A stretch of DNA of 54,192 nt from Mediterraneibacter agrestimuris (GCF_943193195.1 NZ_CALPDG010000025.1:1-54192), one strand, 5' to 3'. Positions 43,069 to 52,438 are shown, counted from the stretch's first letter. A program made the numbers and translations. The notes: generated from the letters alone by a model not told the origin.

Positions 43069-43114
43069 GTAACAGTTCAGCATAGGAGTTTTGCACTTGC
43101 TGCAAACTCCGTAA
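43069..43114. repeat. Left part of a MITE-like element
   Basis: Begins with an intact end GTAACAGTTCAGC (43069-43081), then CATAGGAGTTTTGCA, loop, TGCAAACTCC and GTAA. Homology stops near 43118 and no right end or matching copy of the flanking AAATAAGA was found downstream, so the right part has been lost. Confidence 0.75.
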
Positions 43115-43575
43115 GAATGACAGTTTGCATAACTGCTTTGCCTGAAGATTGAGAGATTGAAGGAGAGCGGCAGTGAAAACTGTCTTTTTTGTTACAATGT
43201 ATGCGATACAATAAACCGTGCGGCTGTTAGGAGTTTTCTTACTATTTTCTTGAAACGTCAGATGATCTTGGGTTGGGAATGGCTAAGACATCAGATGTAT
43301 TTTTGCATAAAATTAGGTAAAAGCTTAATATTAAAAAACTAAATCCTAAAAAACACACTTTCTTTGTGTAAAATATACAAAACCAGTACAAATTATTTGG
43401 CAAAAAGTAGAAAGATAGTGAGATGACTTGAATCGATATATAGAGAATGGTAATATAAAACATGTAAGACGTCATATGTATATAAAGAAAAAAGAACATT
43501 CTAATTTAACCGGGATAAATTCATATGACGAATCGGAAAGTTGGATAATAAAGGAAAGAAAAGGAGGAATAATCT
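43115..43575. other. Long intergenic region before the IlvD/Edd gene
   Basis: No convincing gene: the open frames here are short, lack ribosome sites and have no family signature. A possible promoter is TTGAAT with TAATAT 17 bp later near 43428-43456. The AAGGAGG ribosome site of the next gene closes the region. Regulatory sites for the upstream GntR protein may lie here, but I could not define one. Confidence 0.4.
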
Positions 43576-45297
43576 ATGGAACTGAACAGTCAAAGAGTAA
43601 GAGGACTGGCGCCGGAAAATGATCCGCTGAAGATTGGTATGGGCTGGAGTGTGGAAGATTTGGACAAACCACAGATCCTTGTGGAGAGTACATTTGGTGA
43701 CAGCCATCCGGGAAGCGCGCATTTGAATCAGTTTGTGGATGAAGCAATCAGAGGTATTACCGATGCAGGAGCCAAGGGAGCACGTTATTTTACAACAGAT
43801 ATTTGTGATGGAATCGCACAGGGACATGACGGGATTAACTATTCTCTTGTACATCGTGATATGATTGCCAACATGATTGAGATTCATGGAAATTCCACAG
43901 GATTTGACGGAGGTGTTTTCATTGCAAGCTGTGATAAATCCGTTCCGGCATGTCTGATGGGACTGGCAAGGCTGGATATGCCGTCCATCGTGATCACCGG
44001 AGGCGTGATGGACGCAGGACCGGATCTGCTTACACTTGAACAGATTGGAATGTACTCTGCAATGTGTAAAAGAGGAGAAATCACAGACGAGAAGCTGAAC
44101 TATTACAAGCAGCATGCCTGCCCGTCCTGTGGCGCATGTTCCTTTATGGGTACTGCATCTACCATGCAGATTATGGCAGAAGCGCTGGGGTTGATGCTTC
44201 CGGGGTCTGCATTGATGCCGGCAACCTGTGAAGATTTGAAAGAAATAGCTTATCAGGCGGGAAAACAGGTTACAGAACTGGCGAAGAAAGGAATCAAAGC
44301 CAGCGATATTGTAACAATGAAGGCATTTGAAAATGCGATCATGGTACACGCTGCAATTTCCGGTTCTACAAACTCACTGCTTCACATTCCGGCAATGGCT
44401 CACGAACTGGGATTGGAGCTGGATGCGGATACATTTGACAAAATGCACAGAGGCGCACATTATCTTCTGGATATCCGTCCGGCAGGTAAGTGGCCGGCAC
44501 AGTTCTTTTATTATGCAGGAGGCGTTCCGGCAGTTATGGAAGAAATTAAATCCCGGCTTCATCTGGATGTGATGACTGTGACAGGTAAGACGTTGGGAGA
44601 GAATCTGGAAGAATTGAAGCAGAATGGTTTCTACCAAAAATGTGAGAAATATCTGGAACCGTGGGGGATTAAGAGAACAGATGTTATCCGTCCCTTTGGG
44701 AATCCCATTGGAAATGACGGGACAGTCGGTATCCTGAGAGGCAATCTTGCACCGGAAGGTTCTGTTGTTAAACATTCCGCAGTTCCAAAGGAAATGTTCA
44801 AGGCGGTGCTGAAAGCAAAACCGTTTGACTGTGAGGAAGATGCCATTGAGGCAGTGCTTACGCATAAAATCCAGCCGGGAGATGCGGTGTTTATCCGCTA
44901 CGAGGGACCGAAGGGCTCTGGTATGCCGGAGATGTTCTACACAACAGAAGCAATTTCCTCTGACCCTGAACTGGGAAAATCTATTGCTTTGATTACAGAC
45001 GGAAGATTCTCAGGGGCATCTAAAGGACCCGCAATCGGTCATGTATCACCAGAGGCGGCAGACGGCGGTCCGATCGCGCTGGTAGAAGATGATGATCTGA
45101 TTCATATTGATATTCCGAACCGGATTCTGGAAATTATTGGGATCAAAGGACAGGAGCTGCCGAAAAAAGAAGTAGACAAGATTTTGGAAGAACGTAAAAA
45201 GGCATGGAAGCCGAAGCCGCAGAAGTATACAAAGGGTGTTTTGAAAATCTATTCTGAACATGCTGTTTCCCCGATGAAGGGCGGATATATGGAGTAA
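43576..45297 (+). CDS. IlvD/Edd family sugar-acid (or dihydroxy-acid) dehydratase
   Basis: 573 residues. Fe-S dehydratase with cysteine motifs at ASCDKSVPACLMG near residue 117 and HACPSCGACSFMGTASTM near residue 179; ITDGRFSGASKGPAIGHVSPEAADGGPIALV near residue 475 is the classic C-terminal signature. The family includes dihydroxy-acid dehydratase (IlvD), phosphogluconate dehydratase (Edd) and sugar-acid dehydratases. The neighbours, a GntP permease after it and a FadR-type regulator before it within a KDG-using region, favour dehydration of gluconate or a similar aldonate to KDG over valine/isoleucine synthesis. AAAGGAGG precedes the ATG. Confidence 0.88.
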   Translation: MELNSQRVRGLAPENDPLKIGMGWSVEDLDKPQILVESTFGDSHPGSAHLNQFVDEAIRGITDAGAKGARYFTTDICDGIAQGHDGINYSLVHRDMIANMIEIHGNSTGFDGGVFIASCDKSVPACLMGLARLDMPSIVITGGVMDAGPDLLTLEQIGMYSAMCKRGEITDEKLNYYKQHACPSCGACSFMGTASTMQIMAEALGLMLPGSALMPATCEDLKEIAYQAGKQVTELAKKGIKASDIVTMKAFENAIMVHAAISGSTNSLLHIPAMAHELGLELDADTFDKMHRGAHYLLDIRPAGKWPAQFFYYAGGVPAVMEEIKSRLHLDVMTVTGKTLGENLEELKQNGFYQKCEKYLEPWGIKRTDVIRPFGNPIGNDGTVGILRGNLAPEGSVVKHSAVPKEMFKAVLKAKPFDCEEDAIEAVLTHKIQPGDAVFIRYEGPKGSGMPEMFYTTEAISSDPELGKSIALITDGRFSGASKGPAIGHVSPEAADGGPIALVEDDDLIHIDIPNRILEIIGIKGQELPKKEVDKILEERKKAWKPKPQKYTKGVLKIYSEHAVSPMKGGYME

Positions 45298-45343
45298 GTA
45301 GAAAACGTAAAAGGATTGAGATTATTTTCAGGAGGTATAGGAA

Positions 45344-46699
45344 ATGGATGCTGTAACATCTTTGAATCCAACCCGGCTTGTAATAGCGGCATTGGTAGGA
45401 TTAGTTATATTATTAGTATTGATCATTAAATTTAACATTCAGGCAATGATCGCCATTTTAATCGGAGCACTGGCAATTGGCCTGATGGCGGGCATGCCGG
45501 TAGAAGATATAGTACTTGCAGTCAATGACGGTATTGGAAACACATTAAAAGGAATTGCCCTGCTGGTGGGCCTGGGGTCTATGTTCGGCGCCATACTTGA
45601 AGCGTCGGGTGGTGCGCAGACGATTGCTGTTACCATGGTCAAGAAATTCGGTGACCAAAAAGCGGCATGGGCGCTTGGAATTACAGGGCTAGTTATTGCA
45701 ATGCCGGTATTTTTTGACGCAGGACTGATTATCTTGATTCCTCTGGCGTTTTCACTTGCAAAAAGAACAAAGAAGTCTTCGCTATTTTATGTGATTCCGC
45801 TGCTGGCAGGTCTGGCGGTCGGGCATGCATTTATCCCGCCCACACCGGGGCCGGTACTTGTGGCAACTATGCTGGAGGTTGAACTCGGATGGGTAATTCT
45901 GGTAGGCATTTTCTGTGGAACTGCCGCGATGATCGTAGCGGGGCCGATATGGGGAGCTATTTGCGGAAAGAAATATAATGTGGCGATTCCAGAGCATGTA
46001 GCAAATCAGGAAGACTTCGATGAATCTAAACTGCCGAAATTTAGTGTGATTGTAGGAATTATAATGATTCCGCTTGTACTGATCATTATGGATTCTGTGG
46101 CAGGCGTGGTGCCTGCGCTTGAATCGGCACGTCCGATACTCGGTTTCTTAGGAGAACCATTTGTAGCGCTTTTGATAGCAACGATTGTAGCAATGTGCAT
46201 TCTCGGATATCGTTATGGTTATAATAAGAAAGAGCTAGAACAGATCATGACAAAATCCTTAGAACCGACAGGTATGATTCTGCTGGTAACGGCAAGCGGC
46301 GGTGTTCTCCGCTATATGCTGCAGTATTCGGGACTTGGTGAAGTGATCGGAAATGCAGTTTCTTCGGCGGCACTTCCGATGGTGATCGTAGCCTTTATCG
46401 TAGCGGCGCTGGTTCGTATTTCCGTAGGTTCTGCAACTGTAGCCATGACAATGGCTGCCGGTATTATCGCGGCAATGCCGGGAATCGCAGAGCTTTCACC
46501 ATTGTATCTTGCCTGTGTAACAGCAGCAATTGCAGGCGGATCGACAGTATGTTCCCACTTTAATGATTCTGGTTTCTGGTTAGTCAAATCATTGGTTGGA
46601 ATGGATGAAAAGACAACATTGAAGACATGGACAGTTATGGAGACACTGGTTGGTGTAACAGGATTTGCTGTAGCGCTTATAATATCCTTCTTTGCATAA
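45344..46699 (+). CDS. GntP family gluconate-type permease
   Basis: 451 residues with about 12 membrane segments. Family segments are VNDGIGNTLKGIALLVGLGSMFGAILEASGGAQTIA near residue 60, FFDAGLIILIPLAFSLAKRTKKSSLFY, HAFIPPTPGPVLVATMLEVELG near residue 163, and AGGSTVCSHFNDSGFWLVKSLVGMDEKTTLKTWTVMET at the end. It imports gluconate or related aldonates with protons. It is 46 bp after the dehydratase and must be its partner. Confidence 0.92.
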   Translation: MDAVTSLNPTRLVIAALVGLVILLVLIIKFNIQAMIAILIGALAIGLMAGMPVEDIVLAVNDGIGNTLKGIALLVGLGSMFGAILEASGGAQTIAVTMVKKFGDQKAAWALGITGLVIAMPVFFDAGLIILIPLAFSLAKRTKKSSLFYVIPLLAGLAVGHAFIPPTPGPVLVATMLEVELGWVILVGIFCGTAAMIVAGPIWGAICGKKYNVAIPEHVANQEDFDESKLPKFSVIVGIIMIPLVLIIMDSVAGVVPALESARPILGFLGEPFVALLIATIVAMCILGYRYGYNKKELEQIMTKSLEPTGMILLVTASGGVLRYMLQYSGLGEVIGNAVSSAALPMVIVAFIVAALVRISVGSATVAMTMAAGIIAAMPGIAELSPLYLACVTAAIAGGSTVCSHFNDSGFWLVKSLVGMDEKTTLKTWTVMETLVGVTGFAVALIISFFA

Positions 46700-46711
46700 T
46701 GCCATGATGCT

Positions 46712-46740
46712 GGGGGCAAAAGGTAATTTGCCCCCTCTCT
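46712..46740. terminator. Bidirectional terminator between gntP and an AraC gene
   Basis: Perfect arms GGGGGCAAA (46712-46720) and TTTGCCCCC (46727-46735), then TCTCTTT. It lies between convergent genes. Confidence 0.85.
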
Positions 46741-47970
46741 TTATGATATCTCTCCCCGATATTCCTTGGGGGTTTTCCCAATATACTTTTTAAATATTTT
46801 CGTAAAATAATTGACATCTTGTATGCCACAGAACTGTGCGATGCCCTGAATCTGCATATTGGTGGAATTAAGCAAAAAAACTGCGTTTTCTACCCGTTTC
46901 TTGTTGACATAATCTGTCAGTGTTACACCGGTCTCCTTTTTAAATAAGGTAGAAAGATAACTGGCGTTTACATTTAAGAGCTGCGCCTGTGTTTTGAGAC
47001 TTAAGTCTGCCGTTAAGTCAGAATCAATTCTTGCAAGTACTTTTTGTATAGGAAGCGAGTAGCCTTTTGTGGAGTGGTTTTTGACAAGCAGACAGTATTT
47101 GTGTACCATCTCTTTTTGCAGCGTCAGTCCCGATTCCGGAGACACAATCTGTTCGATCTTGCGGGCAAAACGGGAAGAAAGGCTGTCGATATGCAGGGGA
47201 TGGACGTCTCCATATTCTGCGCCTTTCCGTAAGATGGTATTCAGGATGATGCAATAATTCTTAATATCCCGTACCGGATCAGCAAGCCGTTGTTCCATCA
47301 GACGAAAGCTGTTTCGTGCGATAGCGGCTTCTGCTTTGTGTGTCAGACCCTGAGAAACGGCATGTATCAAAAGATTTTCCGAGGCATATCGTTTTTCCAG
47401 AACCTGCATGGTTAGGAATGCTTCTTCCGGTTCCCGGAAATCCGGTCTGGATGCTACAGGCTCAATGTTTTCGGGCATCAGATTATCCATATATTCAATG
47501 GAAAAGTTTTCCATACTATCCCATAGTGTTTCACCCAATGTCGAGAACAGGATACGCAGGCTGTCTTCTTCTGGGATGACGGGAAGATTAGAATAATATT
47601 TGTTCAACTGGTTATACTGCTGGGGAGAGAGCGCATGGCGCTCTGCAATGTTCAGCAGAATCGATTTGGTTATATAATGGTTAGTATAAGGTCCGATTAG
47701 TAAATAGGACGGGGAGTTTTCCGTATCTGGCAGCGGAAAACAGGCATAGCGGCATAAAAATGCGTCCTGCATCAGAAAAATTGTGTTTGGCTTGTGAATA
47801 TTCGGAATCGAAAAAAATAATTTCTTGTAGTCTGTTTTGCCATAAATCATTTCACGCAGCCCCAGATCCAATACTGGGAAGTCATTGCTGTTCGCGTCAA
47901 GTAAGATTGTCTTAGTGTGAAGGTTTTTGAACAACCGGCATAAAAATGTCAATTCTGCTTCGTAATGCAT
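46741..47970 (-). CDS. AraC family regulator with long sensor domain
   Basis: 409 residues. About 290 N-terminal residues of an unassigned sensor region (including YLLIGPYTNHYITKSILLN) precede a C-terminal double helix-turn-helix: LKTQAQLLNVNASYLSTLFKKETGVTLTDYVNKKRVENAVFLL and IQGIAQFCGIQDVNYFTKIFKKYIGKTPKEYR. I start at the ATG at 47970, which has GAAAGGA upstream on the minus strand, rather than an in-frame ATG at 48018 without a site. It is divergent from the GH2 gene (245 bp), which it probably controls. Confidence 0.85.
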   Translation of the reverse strand: MHYEAELTFLCRLFKNLHTKTILLDANSNDFPVLDLGLREMIYGKTDYKKLFFSIPNIHKPNTIFLMQDAFLCRYACFPLPDTENSPSYLLIGPYTNHYITKSILLNIAERHALSPQQYNQLNKYYSNLPVIPEEDSLRILFSTLGETLWDSMENFSIEYMDNLMPENIEPVASRPDFREPEEAFLTMQVLEKRYASENLLIHAVSQGLTHKAEAAIARNSFRLMEQRLADPVRDIKNYCIILNTILRKGAEYGDVHPLHIDSLSSRFARKIEQIVSPESGLTLQKEMVHKYCLLVKNHSTKGYSLPIQKVLARIDSDLTADLSLKTQAQLLNVNASYLSTLFKKETGVTLTDYVNKKRVENAVFLLNSTNMQIQGIAQFCGIQDVNYFTKIFKKYIGKTPKEYRGEIS

Positions 47971-48127
47971 AAGAATCCTTTCTATGAATAAAATATAGTT
48001 TGTGAGAATAGAAATCATTTTATGTATCTATTTTTGAATCGTAAAATTATATTCTATTATCGTACAATTTTTGGTAAAAAACAAGAGGGTATAAAAATAA
48101 TACGAAAATAGATAGAAAATCTCCTAA

Positions 48128-48156
48128 CTGAAATATAAAAAAGTGATTAATATAAT
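48128..48156 (+). promoter_or_regulatory. Possible promoter of the GH2 gene
   Basis: CTGAAA (48128-48133), 17-bp spacer, TATAAT (48151-48156), 59 bp before the ATG. The weak -35 fits activation by the divergent AraC protein. The remaining intergenic sequence (48019-48127) is AT-rich without a defined site. Confidence 0.5.
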
Positions 48157-48215
48157 GACAGCAATAAGTTACAGGCAGATACATAGAATGAACTCAAAAA
48201 GGAGGAACAAACAGT

Positions 48216-50483
48216 ATGCGTAAAGTAATGAACTTGAATGAAAACTGGCGGTTTATTCAAAAGGATGCAGGACTTCCTGCGTCGCTTCCGACAGATTGGG
48301 AGCGTATAAACCTGCCTCACACATGGAATGCTGTTGACGGACATGACGGTAATGGAGGTTATGACAGAGGAAACTACTGGTATGCAAAGACATTTGCAAC
48401 GCCGAAGCAGGCATTCGGGGGCAGCAGAGTGTTCGTGGAGGTTTTGGCAGCAGGACAGCAGGCAACCGTATATGTAAATGGAACAGAGGTGACATATCAT
48501 GAGGGAGGGTATTCCATCTTCCGTGCAGATATTACAGATCTGTGTAAGGATGGGGAGGAAAATCTTCTTGTGGTAGCTTGCAGCAACGAGCATAAAGACG
48601 GCGTTTATCCGCAGGCGGCAGATTTTACGTTTTATGGAGGACTGTACCGCGGTGTGAATATCATTAGTGTACCGGAAACACATTTTGATCTGGAATATTA
48701 CGGCGGTCCGGGGATGCAGGTAACACCGGTACCTTTTGACTGCGGCGGAGCAGAATTTGATATCGTATCCTATGTAAAAAATGCAGATGAGAACTTTACT
48801 GTATTGTACTCTGTCAAAGATGCAGACGGAAATGAAGTGGCATCTGCCTGCCGTCCGGCAGACGATACAAGGGTGAGGATCCATGTGCCGGATGCGAAGA
48901 AATGGGAAATTGATTCTCCATATCTGTATACAGTAACGGCAGAACTCCAGAGACGCAATGAAGTATTTGACGAGATATCTGTTCAGGCAGGTGTGAGAAG
49001 TTTCTCCTGCGATCCAAATAAGGGATTCATCATCAATGGTGTGGAAACACCGCTGCGTGGTGTGAGCCGTCATCAGGATCAGCTATACAAAGGAAATGCA
49101 TTGACAAGAAAGGACCACTTTGAAGATGCGAGAATCATCAAAGAGCTTGGCGCAAATACCATCCGTTTGGCGCATTATCAGCACAGTCAGGACTTTTATG
49201 ATGCATGCGATGAGCTGGGATTTGTAGTGTGGGCAGAGATTCCGTTTATCAGTGTGATGAACAATGATCCGGCAGCCCATCAGAACTGCATCAGCCAGTT
49301 GAAAGAACTGATCATTCAGAATTACAATCATCCTTCTATCTGCTTCTGGGGAATTTCCAACGAAATCCTGATCGGCGGAATTTCCGAACAGCTGGTGGAA
49401 AATCATAAAGAGTTAAATGCTCTTGCAAAAGAACTGGATCCGACCAGACTGACCACAATCGCTCATGTAAGCATGACGCCGGTAGAGAGTCCGATGCATC
49501 ATATTACGGATGTGATCAGTTACAACCATTACTTTGGATGGTATGGAGGCAAGATGGAAGACAATGGACCGTGGCTGGATATGTTCCATAACAAGCATCC
49601 TGATCTTTGTGTGGGAATGTCTGAGTACGGATGTGAAGGTATCGTGACCTATCACGGACCGAATCCGGCATGCAAGGATTACAGTGAGGAGTATCAGGCT
49701 TTGTATCATGAGCATTTGGCAAAGGTGTTTGACGAGCGTCCGTGGATCTGGTCTACACATGTATGGAATATGTTTGACTTTGGCTGTGCAGCCCGTGACG
49801 AGGGCGGTGTGTCCGGCCGAAATAATAAGGGTCTTGTAACAATGGATCGCAAGACGAAGAAAGACAGCTATTATATTTACAAGGCATATTGGAACAAAGA
49901 GCCAATGGTACATGTATGCGGCAGGCGTTATGCGCAGCGTGCAGGTGAGACAACAGAAATCCGTGTTTATTCCAATCAGCCGACAGTTACTTTGTATCTG
50001 AATGGAGAGAAAGCAGGTGAGTTAAGTGCAGATAAGGTATTTGTCTTCAATGTAGAGCTGAAAGACGGACAGAACACTGTGCTGGCAGCAGCAGGAGATG
50101 TAAAAGACAGTATTACACTTGAGAAAGTGGAGAAAGAGCCTGAGATTTATGTACTTCCAGAAGTGAATGAACGTGCAGAAGGCGTGGCAAACTGGTTCAA
50201 GACAGTGGGAGATATGGATCTGAAGGCGCCGATGGAATTCCCAGAGGGAATGTACAGCATTAAGGATACCATCGAAGAGATTGCAGCCAATGAAGAGGCA
50301 TTACAGATTATTCAGGAGGCCGTGAAACTGGCAATGAACATGAATGTGGTTCCGGGCGAAGGCATGTGGGATATGATGAAGGGCATGAGCATGGAGAAGA
50401 TGAAAGACATGGCAGGAAGCTTGATGCCGGAAGGATTTATTGAAAGCCTGAATGCGAAGCTGATCAAGATCAAGAAAAATTGA
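48216..50483 (+). CDS. GH2 family glycosidase (beta-glucuronidase or beta-galactosidase)
   Basis: 755 residues. Sugar-binding N-terminal domain (NLNENWRFIQKDAGLPASLP; NYWYAKTF), Ig-like domain, TIM barrel and a C-terminal extension. The acid/base Glu is near 383 in FWGISNEILIGG and the nucleophile Glu near 470 in GMSEYGCEG. GRNNKGLVTMDRKTKKDSYY holds an N-x-K triplet, as beta-glucuronidases have for the uronate carboxylate, but close beta-galactosidases share a similar stretch, so specificity is open. No signal peptide. The neighbouring GPH symporter and uronate genes favour glucuronides. The last 80 residues are Met-rich and outside the core fold. Confidence 0.85.
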   Translation: MRKVMNLNENWRFIQKDAGLPASLPTDWERINLPHTWNAVDGHDGNGGYDRGNYWYAKTFATPKQAFGGSRVFVEVLAAGQQATVYVNGTEVTYHEGGYSIFRADITDLCKDGEENLLVVACSNEHKDGVYPQAADFTFYGGLYRGVNIISVPETHFDLEYYGGPGMQVTPVPFDCGGAEFDIVSYVKNADENFTVLYSVKDADGNEVASACRPADDTRVRIHVPDAKKWEIDSPYLYTVTAELQRRNEVFDEISVQAGVRSFSCDPNKGFIINGVETPLRGVSRHQDQLYKGNALTRKDHFEDARIIKELGANTIRLAHYQHSQDFYDACDELGFVVWAEIPFISVMNNDPAAHQNCISQLKELIIQNYNHPSICFWGISNEILIGGISEQLVENHKELNALAKELDPTRLTTIAHVSMTPVESPMHHITDVISYNHYFGWYGGKMEDNGPWLDMFHNKHPDLCVGMSEYGCEGIVTYHGPNPACKDYSEEYQALYHEHLAKVFDERPWIWSTHVWNMFDFGCAARDEGGVSGRNNKGLVTMDRKTKKDSYYIYKAYWNKEPMVHVCGRRYAQRAGETTEIRVYSNQPTVTLYLNGEKAGELSADKVFVFNVELKDGQNTVLAAAGDVKDSITLEKVEKEPEIYVLPEVNERAEGVANWFKTVGDMDLKAPMEFPEGMYSIKDTIEEIAANEEALQIIQEAVKLAMNMNVVPGEGMWDMMKGMSMEKMKDMAGSLMPEGFIESLNAKLIKIKKN

Positions 50484-50526
50484 AAGCTTAAAACAGAAGA
50501 ATCAGTAAGAAGAAAGGAATGAGGAT

Positions 50527-51915
50527 ATGGATAATCAGAAAAAGATCCCAGCATTTGGAATGCGGGACAAAATCGGCTATATGTTCGGAGATTTCGGTAA
50601 CGATTTTACATTTATTTTGTCTTCCAGTTTTATGTTAAAGTTCTATACAGACGTGATGGGACTGTCGGCTGCCGTTGTGGGTATGCTGATGATGGCTGCG
50701 CGTTTTGTGGATGCGGTTACGGATGTGACAATGGGACAGATCGTTGACCGTTCCAAGCCGACGAAAGATGGGAAATTCAAACCTTGGATCCGGAGAATGT
50801 GCGGACCGGTCGCAATTGCTTCTTTCTTGATTTATCAGTCAGGATTTGCAGATATGTCTTATGGATTCAGGCTGGGATGGATGATCGTGACTTATTTGTT
50901 ATGGGGAAGCATCTTCTACACATCCATTAATATTCCGTATGGATCTATGGCATCTGCAGTTTCTGCAGAAGCAACGGACCGTGCGTCTCTTTCTACGTGG
51001 CGTTCTATTGGAGCAACACTGGCAGGACTTGTAATCGGTGTGGGAACACCAATGGTTGCATATGTAACAGTAAATGGTAATACAGTCTTGTCCGGAAGCC
51101 GTATGACAATCATTGCGGGAGTATTCAGTGTTCTTGCAATTATTTGTTATATGCTCTGCTTTACGCTTGTAAGAGAACGTGTTCCGGTTCCGGCAAACAA
51201 TACAAAACTGGATGTTGTAAAGTTACTTCGCAGTCTTGTGACAAACCGTGCGCTGCTCGGTATTATTGCTGCGGCAATCTTGCTGCTTCTTGCCATGCTC
51301 GGTATGCAGGGAATGTCTGCTTATGTATTCCCGAACTATTATGGAAGTCCGGCAGCGCAATCGATGGCAGCGATGGCAGGAAGCCTGGCGACTCTGGTTA
51401 TCTGTGCACCGCTTGCAACGAAGTTATCTGCGAAATTTGGAAAGAAAGAACTGTCGATCACTTCCTGCCTGGCAGGCGCAGCTTTCTATATGGTCTGTCT
51501 GGTTATGAAACCGGAAAATCCATATGTATATGTTGTATTCTATACACTGGCAATGATTGGAATCGGATTCTTCAACATGATTATCTGGGCGATGATCACA
51601 GATGTCATTGATGATGCGGAAGTAAAGAACGGGATTCGTGAAGATGGAACCATTTATTCCGTATATTCCTTTGCACGTAAGATTGGACAGGCGTTGTCTT
51701 CCGGTATGGTAGGCGCACTGCTTTCACTGGTTGGATATACAACGGCAACAGCATTTGACCCGGATGTAGTAGACGGAATCTTTAATATTTCCTGTATCGT
51801 ACCGATCGTTGGATTAGTAGCGGTTGCATTGGCTTTGATATTCATTTATCCGTTAAACAAAAAGAAAGTAGATGCAAATGTATTAGAACTGAAGAAACGC
51901 CGTAAAGAAGCATAA
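50527..51915 (+). CDS. GPH family glycoside/hexuronide:cation symporter
   Basis: 462 residues with 12 membrane segments. Family features: DKIGYMFGDFGNDFTFILSSSFMLKFYTDVMGLSA at the start, DAVTDVTMGQIVDRSKPTKDGKFKPWI near residue 61, and the late WAMITDVIDDAEVKNGIREDGTIYSVYSFARKIGQAL near residue 357. Such carriers import glycosides, pentosides or glucuronides (UidB, MelB and relatives). It follows the GH2 gene by 43 bp with AAAGGAATGAGG before the ATG, so it probably imports the glycoside that the GH2 enzyme cleaves. Confidence 0.92.
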   Translation: MDNQKKIPAFGMRDKIGYMFGDFGNDFTFILSSSFMLKFYTDVMGLSAAVVGMLMMAARFVDAVTDVTMGQIVDRSKPTKDGKFKPWIRRMCGPVAIASFLIYQSGFADMSYGFRLGWMIVTYLLWGSIFYTSINIPYGSMASAVSAEATDRASLSTWRSIGATLAGLVIGVGTPMVAYVTVNGNTVLSGSRMTIIAGVFSVLAIICYMLCFTLVRERVPVPANNTKLDVVKLLRSLVTNRALLGIIAAAILLLLAMLGMQGMSAYVFPNYYGSPAAQSMAAMAGSLATLVICAPLATKLSAKFGKKELSITSCLAGAAFYMVCLVMKPENPYVYVVFYTLAMIGIGFFNMIIWAMITDVIDDAEVKNGIREDGTIYSVYSFARKIGQALSSGMVGALLSLVGYTTATAFDPDVVDGIFNISCIVPIVGLVAVALALIFIYPLNKKKVDANVLELKKRRKEA

Positions 51916-52010
51916 GAATGGCGAAGAGCATCGGCAGTTTTAAGTATTTGATATAAGACATCATAAAACAGGGCTGCCGGTTACTACCAATTTTTAGACT
52001 CTAAATCTTA

Positions 52011-52078
52011 AAATACGAATCTCTAATAGAAATCAGCGCTTTTAGTACCTGATCTGCTGTGAGAGATTCGTATTTTTT
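52011..52078 (+). terminator. Terminator after the GPH symporter gene
   Basis: AAATACGAATCTCT (52011-52024) pairs with AGAGATTCGTATTT (52062-52075), followed by further Ts. A 37-base loop lies between. This marks the end of the uronate region; the rest of 51916-52161 shows no gene. Confidence 0.8.
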
Positions 52079-52161
52079 TATTCAATCAGTTTCCCATTTT
52101 ATAGTTGAATGATTAAATAGTCGTTTGTAAAGTTTTCCGTTTATCATTTTGTACCGCCATT

Positions 52162-52437
52162 CTAATTTATTGGTGTATGTATCAAATGTTTTAAATATCG
52201 TGGGTATTGTATATAATGCCAAATTAGTTTGAACAATTTATAATAAAAACCAACAAACCAAATGATAAGGAAGGCACTGGCAATAGAAAAATTAGTATTT
52301 CCAATTTTTAAATTAAAGAAAGCGTGAATTGGAAGTAATTTAATATTTTTGTTATAATGTAGTATATAGCACAGGTATCCTGTTAAAAAGATAATTGTAA
52401 AAAAAGATGTTAAAAAAGGGCCCAATGATACAGACAC
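52162..52437 (-). pseudogene. Possible truncated BlaR1/M56-like membrane protein
   Basis: 91 residues with about three membrane segments; the second half IIWFVGFYYKLFKLIWHYIQYPRYLKHLI resembles the N-terminal membrane region of M56 (BlaR1/MecR1) sensors. It starts with GTG one base after the BlaI-like gene's stop, the normal place for blaR. The metalloprotease HExxH and sensor domains that should follow are missing, since the frame stops at 52162. I read it as a remnant; a real short membrane protein is the alternative. Confidence 0.45.
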
Positions 52438-52438
52438 T

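Noticed and set aside
43157-43342. 61-codon frame in the gap before the IlvD/Edd gene
   Set aside because: No convincing product, atypical composition for the region and an N-terminus made of intergenic sequence; a chance frame is more likely.
43576-45297. Valine/isoleucine biosynthetic ilvD
   Set aside because: No ilvB, ilvC or leu genes nearby, while a gluconate-type permease and a FadR-type regulator flank it; family-level naming was kept.
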